Below, in pieces: positions 36,444 to 45,198 of a stretch of DNA of 64,000 nt (its first letter is position 1; every line of letters starts with the position of its first letter). The position numbers were made by a program, and so were the translations under genes. The notes below the pieces were generated by a model. It searched no databases, had not been told where the DNA came from, and saw only the letters and a program-made list of their open reading frames with translations. The DNA comes from Belnapia moabensis DSM 16746 (GTDB lineage Bacteria; Pseudomonadota; Alphaproteobacteria; Acetobacterales; Acetobacteraceae): positions 124,001 through 188,000 of the forward strand of contig NZ_JQKB01000001.1 of the NCBI RefSeq assembly GCF_000745835.1, given 5' to 3'.

Positions 36444-37424
36444 CTACTCCACCTGCATCCGCAGCTCCGCCACGAGTGGCCGGACCTGGGCCAGCTGGGC
36501 CCGTACCGCTGCCCCGAATTCCTCTGCCGAGTTGCCGCCCGGCTCAGCCCCGAGATCAGCAATCCGTCTGGCCACGTCCGGATGCCGCGCCGCGGCTGCA
36601 ATCTCCTGCTGCAGCCGGGTCAGGATCGGGGCCGGTGTTCCCGCCGGGGCAAAGAACCCGTTCCATCCCAACAGCTCGATGCTTGGATAGCCCTGCTCGC
36701 GCGCTGTCGGCACCTCCGGCAGTGCGCTGGCGCGCTGGGCGGCGAGGGTGGCGACCGGGCGCAGCACCCCGGCCCGGATATTCGCCAGCGAGGATGACAG
36801 CTGGTCGCCGCCGAATTGGACCCGGCCGGCCAACAGGTCCTGCACCAGGGGCGCTGCGCCCCGGAAGGGGATGTGGTCCATGCGGATGCCGGCGTCGCGC
36901 TTCAGCACCTCGCCCACCAGGTTGATGGTGCTGCCGGGCCCGGTGGAGCCGTAGAACAGGTTGCCACGCTCCTTCGCCACTGCGACGAATTCGCGCAGGT
37001 CGCGCGCCGGAACCGACGGGTTCACCAGCAGCATCATGGGGACGTTGGCGCCCATCGAGACCGGCGCGAAATCCTGCTCGATCCGGTGCGGCGCGCGGCC
37101 GGCGAATTCCAGCGCCGCCGTCGTCGTGCAGAAGGTCAGGTTGTGGAACAGCAGCGTGTAGCCATCGGGCGCGGCCTTCGCCACCACATCCGCCCCGATC
37201 GAGCCGCCGCCACCACCACGGTTCTCGATTACGACGGATTGCCCGAGCGTTTCCGTCAGCCGCTGGGCATAGAGCCGCGCCAGCAGGTCGGTCGTGCCGC
37301 CTGCCGGGAAGGGCACAATGATGCGCACCGGCCGCGCCGGCCAGGCTTCCTGCGCCGCCGCACTGCCGGCCAGCGCCGTGGCCAGCCCCCCAAGCACTCC
37401 ACGCCGTCCCATCCGCATCGTCAT
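36444..37424 (-). CDS. TctC/Bug-family periplasmic substrate-binding protein (third of three)
   Basis: 326 residues. The signal peptide ends near SAAAQ. VRIIVPFPAGGTTDLLAR, VVIENRGGGGGSIG and APDGYTLLFHN are the family loops. GGGAGG lies 5 bases before the ATG. It is the last of three TctC genes in one direction and is less similar to the other two than they are to each other (for example, it lacks the FAPIG segment they share). It converges on the iron-sulfur pair. Ligand unknown; nearby dctA hints at carboxylates. Confidence 0.9.
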   Translation of the reverse strand: MTMRMGRRGVLGGLATALAGSAAAQEAWPARPVRIIVPFPAGGTTDLLARLYAQRLTETLGQSVVIENRGGGGGSIGADVVAKAAPDGYTLLFHNLTFCTTTAALEFAGRAPHRIEQDFAPVSMGANVPMMLLVNPSVPARDLREFVAVAKERGNLFYGSTGPGSTINLVGEVLKRDAGIRMDHIPFRGAAPLVQDLLAGRVQFGGDQLSSSLANIRAGVLRPVATLAAQRASALPEVPTAREQGYPSIELLGWNGFFAPAGTPAPILTRLQQEIAAAARHPDVARRIADLGAEPGGNSAEEFGAAVRAQLAQVRPLVAELRMQVE

Positions 37425-37454
37425 GGCCTCCTCCCTTGGGATCGCCTCAGAGCA

Positions 37455-38429
37455 TCAACCTTCGATGCTGAGGTTCAGCCGTTCGGCGATCTCGGTCCAT
37501 TCGCGCAGGTTGCGCGCGATTTGCGCCCGGAAGGTGGCCGGGTCCTGGTAGCTCGGGATGGTGTCGATCGCCAGCAACCGCTGATGCGTCTCGGGCTTGG
37601 CCGCAGCCAGCCGGAAGGCTTCGACCAGCCGGTCCAGCACCGGCTGCGGCGTCCGCGTCGGCGCCAGCAGGCCGGAGAAGCCGCTGAAACTGAAGCGGCT
37701 GGAGAAGCCCAGTTCCTTCAGGTTCGGCACATCCGGCATGGAGGGAACGCGGCGGTCGCCGCTCGCGGCGAGGGCCCGGATGCGCCCGGCCTTCATCATC
37801 TCGCCGGCCGCCGCCATGCTGTGGAAGCCGCCATGGATGTTGCCGCCCAGCATGTCCTGCAGCATCGGCGTCTCGCCGCGATAGGAGACATGCGTCATCT
37901 CGAGCTTCGCCTCCTCCGCCAGCATCAGGGCGAAGGCATGGCCGGTGCTGCCCGGCGCATAGGAGCCGAAGGAGAGATCCCGCCCGCGCCCCCAGTCGGT
38001 GAACTGCGCCATGGTCCTGACCTCGGCCGGCACCTTCGACCCGACGCAGAACAGGATGGAGGTGGTGCCGAGCCGCCCGATCGGGGCGAAATCCGCGACC
38101 GGGTCGTAGGGGAAGCGCCGCATCACCACTGGAGTCTGCACATGGGTGGTGATGGTGAAGAGCAGCGTATAGCCATCCGCCGGCGCCTTGGCCGCAACCT
38201 CGGTGCCGATCAAGCCGCCGCCGCCGCCGCGATTCTCGATGACGATGGGCTGGCCGAGCTCCGGCTGCATCCCCTCGGCCGCGATCCGCGCCCAGGTATC
38301 GGTGCCGCCACCGGGCGGGAAGGGGACGAGGAAGCGGATCGGCCGATCCGGATAGCTGCCCTGCGCATGGGCGATAGTGGGCAGGGCGAGCAGGCCGGCC
38401 AGGGTGCGTCGACGGATCATCTCAGCCAT
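37455..38429 (-). CDS. TctC/Bug-family periplasmic substrate-binding protein (second of three)
   Basis: 324 residues with the signal RRRTLAGLLALPTIAHAQG. The ligand loops read IRFLVPFPPGGGTDTWAR and VIENRGGGGGLIG. It overlaps the upstream TctC gene by 8 bases, with the ATG at 38429 inside that gene's end; a second ATG at 38420 is an equally good start. The pair are closely related (LSFGSYAPGSTGHAF here versus LSFGSYATGSSGHAF there), showing a local tandem duplication. Confidence 0.9.
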   Translation of the reverse strand: MAEMIRRRTLAGLLALPTIAHAQGSYPDRPIRFLVPFPPGGGTDTWARIAAEGMQPELGQPIVIENRGGGGGLIGTEVAAKAPADGYTLLFTITTHVQTPVVMRRFPYDPVADFAPIGRLGTTSILFCVGSKVPAEVRTMAQFTDWGRGRDLSFGSYAPGSTGHAFALMLAEEAKLEMTHVSYRGETPMLQDMLGGNIHGGFHSMAAAGEMMKAGRIRALAASGDRRVPSMPDVPNLKELGFSSRFSFSGFSGLLAPTRTPQPVLDRLVEAFRLAAAKPETHQRLLAIDTIPSYQDPATFRAQIARNLREWTEIAERLNLSIEG

Positions 38430-39384
38430 CCACGGTCAGGTTCATTGAGGTCGCCAGCTCCGTCCATTGCCGGAGCTGCATCGTCATCTCCGCCTTAAAC
38501 TCGGCCGGTGACAGATAGCCGGGGATGGTGTCGATCTCCAGCAGCCGGCGCAGCACGGCCTCGTTCCGCATCGCCCCGGCGAAGCTCTCCGCCAGCCGCG
38601 CCACGATCGGCGGCGCCACCCGCGCGGGGGCGAAGAGCCCGATGAAGCCGGAGTTGCCGAAGGCCTCCGGATAGCCGAGGTCGATGAAGCTCGGCAGGTC
38701 GGGCATGGAGGGGATGCGCCGCCGCCCGAGCGTCGCCAGCGGCCGCAGCCGGCCGGAGCGGATATAGTCTCCCGCCGCCGTCATGCTGTGGAAGCCGCAC
38801 TGGATGCGCCCGCCGAGGATGTCGGTCAGCATCGGCGCCTCGCCCCGGTAGGCGATATGCGTCATGCCGAGCTTCTCGACATCGGAGAAGAGCTGGGCAA
38901 AGGCATGGCCCGAGGAGCCGGTGGCGTAGGAGCCGAAGGAGAGATCCTTGCCGCGTGCATAGGCGACGAATTCGGCGAGCGTCTTCGCCGGGATCTCCGG
39001 CCGGATGCAGAAGGGCAGGGGCGTCGTGCCCATCTTGCCAATCGGCGCAAAATCCTCGAGCGGCTGGTAGGGCCAGCGGCGGAACACCACCGGCGACTGG
39101 ATCAGCGGGCTGATGGTGAAGAGCAGCGTATAACCATCCGTAGGGCCCTTCGCAACGTATTCGGCACCGAGCATGCCGCCCGCGCCGCTGCGGTTCTCGA
39201 TGACGATGGGCTGGCCGAGATCGGCGCCCATCGCCTCGGCGGCCAAGCGCGACCAGATATCGGTCGCCCCGCCGGCCGGGAAGGGGACGATGAAGCGGAT
39301 CGGCCGGTCCGGATAGGCGCCCTGCGCCAGCGCGGGCGTGGCGAGCAGCGCAGCCCCGAGGGCAGGCAGGCTCCGGCGATACAT
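38422..39384 (-). CDS. TctC/Bug-family periplasmic substrate-binding protein (first of three)
   Basis: 320 residues. The signal MYRRSLPALGAALLATPALAQ is cleaved after AQ. IRFIVPFPAGGATDIWSR and VIENRSGAGGMLG are the ligand loops. GGAGGG lies 7 bases before the ATG, and the long open frame upstream is a shadow. The gene follows the TRIC-type channel gene by 49 bases, so the run MFS, channel and three TctC may be one transcript. Confidence 0.9.
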   Translation of the reverse strand: MYRRSLPALGAALLATPALAQGAYPDRPIRFIVPFPAGGATDIWSRLAAEAMGADLGQPIVIENRSGAGGMLGAEYVAKGPTDGYTLLFTISPLIQSPVVFRRWPYQPLEDFAPIGKMGTTPLPFCIRPEIPAKTLAEFVAYARGKDLSFGSYATGSSGHAFAQLFSDVEKLGMTHIAYRGEAPMLTDILGGRIQCGFHSMTAAGDYIRSGRLRPLATLGRRRIPSMPDLPSFIDLGYPEAFGNSGFIGLFAPARVAPPIVARLAESFAGAMRNEAVLRRLLEIDTIPGYLSPAEFKAEMTMQLRQWTELATSMNLTVDG

Positions 39385-39433
39385 GCGTTCCCTCCATCTT
39401 TTGGAGGCAGAGTGGCCGAGCTTCGCCGCCGCT

Positions 39434-40060
39434 TCAATCCCGCCGCGCCGCATAGGCCGGCAGCGACCACCCGCGGGCGATGGAAGCGGCGCGGATGGCG
39501 AAGCAGAGCGCCATGCCGGCCAGCAGTGCCGTATCCCGCCAGATGCCGTGCATCCGCAGCAGCACGAAGGCCGCGGCGCCGGCCAGGGCGGCGAGCCCAT
39601 AAATCTCCTTCCGCAGCAACAGCGGGATCTCGTTGCAGATCACGTCCCGCAGCACGCCGCCGAATGTCGCCGTGGCGACGCCGAGCAGCACCGCCGCCCA
39701 GGGCACGATGCCGCCGATCAGCGCGATCTCCGCCCCGAGCACGGCGTAGAGCGCGAGGCCCACCGCATCCGCCCAGAGCAAGGCGCGGAAGCGGTTCTCG
39801 ATCCGGTGCGCCGTGAAAAAGACCAGCACGCCGACGGCGCTGGCGACGGCCAGCAGCACCGGGTCGCGCAGCCAGAAGACCGGAGTGCGGCCCATCAGGA
39901 GATCCCGCACCGTGCCGCCGCCGAAGCCGGTGACCGCGGCAATGAGCACGAAGCCCACCACGTCCAGCTGCTTGCGCGAGGCGACCAGCGCCCCCGAGGC
40001 GGCGAAGACCGCGATGCCGGCCAGGTCCAGCCAGCGCAGCAGGGTCTCGAAGCCGGTCAC
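39434..40060 (-). CDS. TRIC-type (UPF0126) channel protein
   Basis: 208 residues with seven membrane helices and two inverted copies of the TRIC motif, GFGGGTVRDLL and FGGVLRDVI. Bacterial homologues of trimeric intracellular cation channels conduct potassium. It begins 9 bases from the MFS gene end and is likely co-transcribed with it. A physiological role here is unknown; the family also includes YadS/YicG of enterobacteria. Confidence 0.88.
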   Translation of the reverse strand: MTGFETLLRWLDLAGIAVFAASGALVASRKQLDVVGFVLIAAVTGFGGGTVRDLLMGRTPVFWLRDPVLLAVASAVGVLVFFTAHRIENRFRALLWADAVGLALYAVLGAEIALIGGIVPWAAVLLGVATATFGGVLRDVICNEIPLLLRKEIYGLAALAGAAAFVLLRMHGIWRDTALLAGMALCFAIRAASIARGWSLPAYAARRD

Positions 40061-40069
40061 AGCGCGCGT

Positions 40070-41305
40070 CTACACCGCCTGCACCACCTCGGCCCGCGCC
40101 GCGGCCGCGCTCCCCTTCGCGCTGCCCGCGCAGAGCAGCGAGAGGCCGAGCAGCCCGGCGACCACCGGCAGCACCAGCCCTGGATAGCCGAGGTCGATTA
40201 GCATCCCCATCGGCACCGGCGTAATGGCCGAGCCGAGCGGCAGCCCGGCCGAAACGAAGCCGAAGACCTTGCCGACCTGCCCTGGCGGGCAGGCATCCTT
40301 CAGCATCACGTCGCGCGGGGTGCGCGAGGTGCCGAGCGCCAGCCCCGCCACCACCGCAATCACCGGCAGCAGCGCTTCCGGCATCGGCACGATTCCGAGC
40401 GATAGTAGCAGCGCCATGGCGACGAGAGTCAGCACCGTCACCATACCGAGCAGGTTGCGCTTCGACTTGTCGGCGATCCAGCCGCCGACCAGGGTGCCGC
40501 AGGTCGCACCCACCATGTAGCCGGTGAGCGCCCCGGAGGCGACGAGCACCGGTGTCCCCCAGAGCTTGCCCAGCACCGTCACCAGCCAGGCCTGCACGCC
40601 GGAGCCGGCCATGGAGGAGAGCAGGAAGAAAGCGAAGAACAGCAGCATCGGACGAGACAGCAGCACCTCGCGGCTCGAGAGCGCCTCCTCGGCCTTGGCC
40701 GGCTTCACCTGATCCTTCAGCACGCCGCTCTGCAACAGGATCGCCGCCACCACCGGCACGCCGAGCAGGCCGACCGTCAGCAGCGCGCCGCGCCAGTCCA
40801 TCACCCCGAGCAGCAGGGCGATGACCGGCGGGGCAAGCGCGAAGCCAAGGTTCCCGGTGAAGGTGTGCAGCGCGAAAGCCCGTCCCATGAAGGATTTGTT
40901 CACGCTGCCCGTCAAAATCGCATAGTCCGCCGGATGGATGACGCTGTTGCCGATGCCGGACAGCACGGCCAATGGCAGGATCATCCAGAAGGCCGGTGCG
41001 AAGGCCATGGCGGAAACCGAGAGCGCCATCAGCAGCGTCCCGCCGATGAGGAAGGGACGCGCCCCCCAGCGATCCACCCAGAACCCGACCGGCGTCTGCA
41101 GCACCGCCGTCGTCGCGCTCATCAGCGCCACTGACAGGCCGAGCATGGCGTAGGACACGCCGAATTCCGCCCGCCATTGCAGGAAGAGCGGCGGCAGGCA
41201 GAGCATGTAGAAATGCGACAGGAAATGCCCGGTGCCGATCAGCGCGACGATGCGCATGTCTCGGCCGCCGGCGGTGCTGGCTTCGGGTTCAGGCAGGCGG
41301 GTCAT
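40070..41305 (-). CDS. MFS transporter, fosmidomycin-resistance (Fsr) type
   Basis: 411 residues and twelve membrane segments. The first helix starts after RDMRIVALIGTGHFLSHFYML, a pattern shared with fosmidomycin-resistance antiporters. Gly-rich A-motif-like segments (GFWVDRWGARPFLIGG and GGWIADKSKRNLLG) are present in both halves. The start may be 41305 or the Met at 41257, just before the conserved region; neither has a strong ribosome site. It is first in a run with the TRIC-type channel and TctC genes. Confidence 0.86.
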   Translation of the reverse strand: MTRLPEPEASTAGGRDMRIVALIGTGHFLSHFYMLCLPPLFLQWRAEFGVSYAMLGLSVALMSATTAVLQTPVGFWVDRWGARPFLIGGTLLMALSVSAMAFAPAFWMILPLAVLSGIGNSVIHPADYAILTGSVNKSFMGRAFALHTFTGNLGFALAPPVIALLLGVMDWRGALLTVGLLGVPVVAAILLQSGVLKDQVKPAKAEEALSSREVLLSRPMLLFFAFFLLSSMAGSGVQAWLVTVLGKLWGTPVLVASGALTGYMVGATCGTLVGGWIADKSKRNLLGMVTVLTLVAMALLLSLGIVPMPEALLPVIAVVAGLALGTSRTPRDVMLKDACPPGQVGKVFGFVSAGLPLGSAITPVPMGMLIDLGYPGLVLPVVAGLLGLSLLCAGSAKGSAAAARAEVVQAV

Positions 41306-41385
41306 GGGCAGGCCCCGATGATGTGTCGCCGCGCCGTTCCGGCCGGCGCTGGCAGTGTCCGGCCATTCCGGGTTAGCCTTCCGTC

Positions 41386-41652
41386 ATGCGGCGCGCAACC
41401 GGGATTGGCCTCGTCCTGCTGGGCGGCGGCATCGCCTTCGGCTTCAGCCAGTGCGACAACACCTCGGAGCAGTGCCGCGAGGCCCGCGCCCAGGGCCTGC
41501 CCAATGCCGAGGAGCTGTGCCGCAGCTCGCGGAGCGGCGGCCATTCCTCGTCCTTCACCTCCTCATCCTCGCATCGCAGCAGCTCGACCACCACGACTAG
41601 CGCCCGCGGCGGCTTCGGCGGCTCGGCCAGCCATTTCAGCGGGGGCGGCTGA
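41386..41652 (+). CDS. Small Ser/Gly-rich exported protein
   Basis: 88 residues. An N-terminal hydrophobic segment (GIGLVLLGGGIAFGF) is followed by a low-complexity tail of Ser, Thr and Gly, with Cys residues at CDNTSEQC and LC. I do not recognise a named family. Its TGA overlaps an ATG (TGATG) that fits the expected start of the ATP-grasp gene. The three-gene order with the ATP-grasp and DUF350 genes resembles enterobacterial ygiB-ygiC and yjf loci. Confidence 0.75.
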   Translation: MRRATGIGLVLLGGGIAFGFSQCDNTSEQCREARAQGLPNAEELCRSSRSGGHSSSFTSSSSHRSSSTTTTSARGGFGGSASHFSGGG

Positions 41653-41704
41653 TGCAACGCCTCGCGCAATCCCCCGCCCGGACCGGCTGGAGCGCGCCCG
41701 CCGC

Positions 41705-42769
41705 ATGGGCTTCGCCTTCGCCGAGATCGAGGGCGAGCCCTATTGGGACGAAACCGCCTGCTACGCCTTCACCGCCGCCGAGATCGACGCGCTGGAGGCA
41801 GCAACCGCCGAGCTCGAGCGCCTCACCCGCCTCGCCTGCGCGCATGTGGTGCGGGAGGATACCGGCCGTGCCCTTGGCCTGTCGGAGACCGCCTGGACGC
41901 TCGCCAAGCGCTCCTGGCTGCGTGGCGAGCCGAGCCTCTACGGCCGCATGGACCTCCGCTGGGACGGCGCCGGCCCGCCCAAGCTGCTCGAATACAATGC
42001 CGACACCCCGACCGCCCTGTTCGAGGCCGCGGTGGTGCAATGGGAGTGGCTGCAATGCACCAACCCGGCCCTCGACCAGTTCAACGGCCTGCATGAGGCG
42101 CTGATCGTCGCCTGGCCGCGGCTCGGCCTGCCGGCCCGGGTGCATTTCGCCTGCGCGAAGGACTCCATCGAGGACCGCGGCACGCTCGACTACCTGCGCG
42201 ATACCGCGATCCAAGCCGGCCTCGCCGCCCCGGCGCTGACCATGGACGAGATCGGCTGGGACGGACGCTGCTTCCGCGACGCCGACGAGCAGCCGATCCA
42301 GGCGATCTTCAAGCTCTACCCTTGGGACTGGCTGCTGGCCGAGGATTTCGGCGCCCATATCCCTCATGCCCCGACCCGCTGGATCGAGCCCGCCTGGCGG
42401 TTGATGCCAGCCAGCAAGGCCTTCCTCGCCCTGCTCTGGGCGCTCTTCCCCGACCACCCCAACCTGCTGCCCGCCTATTTGGAGCCTGGGCGCTGCGGCG
42501 GCCCGGAGATCGCCAAGCCCTACTGGGGCCGCGAGGGCGCCAACATCACCGCCCCCGGCGCCGAGATACCCGGCCCCTACACTGATCAGCCACGGGTCTG
42601 GCAGCGCTATGCTGAGCTGCCCTGCTTCGCCGGCCGCTACCCCGCCCTCGGCAGCTGGGTGATCGCAGGCGTCCCCGCCGGCCTCGGCATTCGCGAGGAT
42701 GCGACGCCCATTACCCGCGACACCAGCCGCTTCGTCCCCCACTGGTTCCAGCCCGAGGGCTCCAAATGA
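41705..42769 (+). CDS. Glutathionylspermidine-synthase-like ATP-grasp protein
   Basis: 354 residues from the ATG at 41705, in frame with the conserved body: GEPYWDE, LLEYNADTPTALFEAA, DRGTLDYL, FKLYPWDW, HPNLLPAY and GREGANI. This is the YgiC/YjfC branch of the Gsp synthetase fold, ATP-grasp ligases of uncertain substrate. The conserved N-terminal RPDRLERARR lies in the same frame but upstream of this ATG, while the TGATG-coupled ATG at 41652 is in a different frame. One extra C in the C5 run at 41671-41675 would join them. The stop overlaps the DUF350 start. Confidence 0.85.
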   Translation: MGFAFAEIEGEPYWDETACYAFTAAEIDALEAATAELERLTRLACAHVVREDTGRALGLSETAWTLAKRSWLRGEPSLYGRMDLRWDGAGPPKLLEYNADTPTALFEAAVVQWEWLQCTNPALDQFNGLHEALIVAWPRLGLPARVHFACAKDSIEDRGTLDYLRDTAIQAGLAAPALTMDEIGWDGRCFRDADEQPIQAIFKLYPWDWLLAEDFGAHIPHAPTRWIEPAWRLMPASKAFLALLWALFPDHPNLLPAYLEPGRCGGPEIAKPYWGREGANITAPGAEIPGPYTDQPRVWQRYAELPCFAGRYPALGSWVIAGVPAGLGIREDATPITRDTSRFVPHWFQPEGSK

Positions 42770-43164
42770 CCAGCCTCGCCGCCCTGCCGGCCTTCCTCGC
42801 GCATTTCCTGGCCGGGCTGGCGCTGCTCGGCGCCGCCTTCCTGATCTTCACCAAGGTGACGCCGCATGACGAGATGGCGCTCGTCCGGACTGGCAACCTG
42901 CCGGCAGCGGTGGCGCTCGGCGGTTCGGTGATCGGCGTGGCGCTGGCCATCGCCTCCGCCGTCTCGCATTCGGCCGGACTGGTCGATGCAGTGGTCTGGG
43001 CCGTGGTCGCCCTGCTCGCCCAGCTTGGCGCCTTCCTGGCGACCGCCTGGCTCCTGCCGGAATGGCGCGCCGCGATCGAGCGCAGCGAGATGGCGACGGC
43101 GGCGCTGAAAGCCGCGGTCGCGATCGCGGTCGGCCTGCTGAACGCGGCGGCGATGGTGCCTTGA
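42766..43164 (+). CDS. DUF350 membrane protein
   Basis: 132 residues with four membrane helices; LGGSVIGVALAIASAVSHS matches the DUF350 (YjfL) signature. Its ATG overlaps the stop of the ATP-grasp gene (ATGA). In enterobacteria YjfL is likewise neighbour to the YjfC ATP-grasp protein, so the association is conserved across phyla and suggests one machine. Molecular function unknown. Confidence 0.85.
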   Translation: MTSLAALPAFLAHFLAGLALLGAAFLIFTKVTPHDEMALVRTGNLPAAVALGGSVIGVALAIASAVSHSAGLVDAVVWAVVALLAQLGAFLATAWLLPEWRAAIERSEMATAALKAAVAIAVGLLNAAAMVP

Positions 43165-43362
43165 CCCGACTTCCCCATACTCGCCGTTCGGGGTGCTGGC
43201 CTCGGCCGTCCTTGTCCCGCTGTTCTACCCTACCTGCATGCGTCCGATCCTTTCCCGGATTTTGCGGCTCTTGGAGCGTGCGGCAGATGGCCGGGAGGAC
43301 TGCGAAGCCGGCCGCTCTGCGTTGCACAGGATGAGAGGTTGTGCAGAGATGGACACCCCGTC
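43165..43362. other. 198-base spacer between convergent DUF350 and LysR genes
   Basis: No coding-quality frame, tRNA or clear hairpin was found here. It separates two converging transcription units and may hold a factor-dependent terminator. Confidence 0.4.
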
Positions 43363-44232
43363 TCAGGCCGCAGCCGCTATCGCCGGTCCCTCCAGGCTCT
43401 CGCGGATGAATCGCATCAGCGGCTCCGCCAGCGGGTTCTGCCCCGCCGCATCGCCGAAGACGCACATCTCCGCCGTCCCCAGCGCCGGCAGGCCCGGCAC
43501 CTCGGCCAAGCCCGGCGGCATCCCGCTCCGCCCCAGCACGCTCAGCGCGAAGCCCGCCTGCGCCGCCGCCGCCACGCCGAGCAGGCTGGCCGAGACATAG
43601 ACCACCTCGAAGGCCATCCCCGCCCGCGCCAGCGCCGCGAGGGCTCGGTCGCGGAACATGCAGCCGGGCGGCAGCATCGCCAGCGGCAGGGGCCGCCCTA
43701 CGGGCACCACCCAGTCCGGCGCCGCGACCCAGACCACCGCCTCGGTCCAGATCGGCCGACCTTCGGTCTCGCCATCCCGTCGCTTGCCGAGCACCAAGTC
43801 GAGCGCGCCCCGCTCCTGCGCCGCCCGAAGCTCATGGCTGCGCCCGACTTCCACCTCCAGCGCCACCTCGGGGTAGGTGCTGGCGAAGCGCGCCAGCAGC
43901 GGTGCCAGGTTGCGCGGCACGAAGTGATCGGCGACGCCAAGCCGCAGCCGCCCAGCCACCGGTGGCGCCACCATCCGCCGCACCGCCTCGTCATTGAGCG
44001 CAAGGATGCGCCGTGCATAGGCCAGCAGCGTCTCGCCATCGCGCGTGAGGACGACGCTACGGCTGGTGCGTTCCAGCACGCGTCGCTGCACCACCTCCTC
44101 CAGCCGCTTCACCTTGAGGCTGACGGCGGATTGGGTAAGGCCGAGCGCCGCCCCGGCGGCGGTGAAGCCGCCCCGCTCCGCCACGGCGACGAAGCAGCGA
44201 AGCAGGTCGAGGTCGAGATCGGGGATGCGCAT
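43363..44232 (-). CDS. LysR-family transcriptional regulator
   Basis: 289 residues. The N-terminal winged helix shows LLRCFVAVAERGGFTAAGAALGLTQSAVSLKVKRLEE in overlapping blocks, and the rest is a type 2 periplasmic-binding-like effector domain. No divergent partner gene exists: the upstream neighbour (DUF2076) runs in the same direction with a 35-base gap, so the target cannot be guessed by the usual rule. The gene is convergent with DUF350. Confidence 0.9.
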   Translation of the reverse strand: MRIPDLDLDLLRCFVAVAERGGFTAAGAALGLTQSAVSLKVKRLEEVVQRRVLERTSRSVVLTRDGETLLAYARRILALNDEAVRRMVAPPVAGRLRLGVADHFVPRNLAPLLARFASTYPEVALEVEVGRSHELRAAQERGALDLVLGKRRDGETEGRPIWTEAVVWVAAPDWVVPVGRPLPLAMLPPGCMFRDRALAALARAGMAFEVVYVSASLLGVAAAAQAGFALSVLGRSGMPPGLAEVPGLPALGTAEMCVFGDAAGQNPLAEPLMRFIRESLEGPAIAAAA

Positions 44233-44267
44233 GGCATGACTATCCCTCAGGCCATGCGCCGCCTCAA

Positions 44268-45092
44268 TCAGACCTCTTCGTCGTAATCGCCGCCGGCATC
44301 ATCCATGCCGCCGCCGGTGTCGTAGTTGCTGGTATCCGTGTCGTAGCCGCCGCCGGTCGCGTCATTGGTTGAGCCATAATCCTGGCCGCCGCCCCAGTCG
44401 CTCTTCTGGCCGCCATCGGTGCCCCAGCCCTGGTCGGCCGCGGCCGAGCCGGGATCGGTCCAGGGGGAGGAGGCCGGCACCGCTTCCTGCCCGAAGGCGC
44501 CATTGCCCCCGGTGACGTCGGACGCCGTGGCCGCTGCCGCCGCACCGTGACTGCCGGAGAAGGCATTCATCAGCATGTTGCCGAGCACCATGCCGCCGGC
44601 GACGCCCGCTGCCGTGGTCAGCGCCGTGCCGAGGAAGCCGGAGCCGCCCCGCTGCTGCTGGAGCATCCCGGGGTTGTAGCCCGGCGGATAGACCGGCTGC
44701 GGGGGAGGGGGAATCTGCGGCGACGGCCGGCTGCCACCGCCGCCGAACATGCCGCCGAACAGCCCGCCGCTGCGCGGCTGCTGCGCCGACTGGGCCTGGG
44801 CCTGGGCGTTCTGCACCTCCCATTCCAACTGGCGGATGCGGTTCTGCGCCTCCACCAGCGCCGCCTCCTGCACGAACGCGGTCTGGGTGATGCGATAGCG
44901 CGCCTCGGGATAGCGAGAGAAGAGGTCCGCGATCAGCGCGTCCGCCTCGCGGTCGACCGGCGGCAGGGGCGGGCGCGACTGGGTCGCCGGCACGCTGCTG
45001 CCGCCCCATGGCCCCGGCGCGGCGGGAGCAGGCGATGCGCCCGCGATCCGCTCCACGAACTGGCTGATGATCCGGCGTTCGTCGTCGTTCAT
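44268..45092 (-). CDS. DUF2076-family protein
   Basis: 274 residues from the ATG at 45092, with GGGAG upstream. The N-terminal half shows MNDDERRIISQFVERI and YRITQTAFVQEAAL, known from DUF2076 proteins. The middle holds a Gly/Pro/Gln-rich linker and a glycine-zipper-like hydrophobic stretch (near GFLGTALTTAAGVAGGMVLG). The C-terminal 50 residues are Gly/Asp/Tyr-rich and acidic. It is periplasmic or membrane-associated by guess; there is no signal peptide. Function unknown. Confidence 0.82.
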   Translation of the reverse strand: MNDDERRIISQFVERIAGASPAPAAPGPWGGSSVPATQSRPPLPPVDREADALIADLFSRYPEARYRITQTAFVQEAALVEAQNRIRQLEWEVQNAQAQAQSAQQPRSGGLFGGMFGGGGSRPSPQIPPPPQPVYPPGYNPGMLQQQRGGSGFLGTALTTAAGVAGGMVLGNMLMNAFSGSHGAAAAATASDVTGGNGAFGQEAVPASSPWTDPGSAAADQGWGTDGGQKSDWGGGQDYGSTNDATGGGYDTDTSNYDTGGGMDDAGGDYDEEV

Positions 45093-45198
45093 GGTCCTCG
45101 TGTCTCCCTGGCCCCGTCCCGGCAGCCGCCGCCCTGTTGCCGGGCTGGTCCGGCCCTCGGTGCCGTAACCGGCGAAGTGGCCCGGCAACCGAACCGTT

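Noticed and set aside
39102-41177. 691-codon minus-strand open frame overlapping the MFS, channel and TctC genes
   Set aside because: It is in a different frame from three well-supported genes and has only low-complexity Ala/Gly/Arg content.
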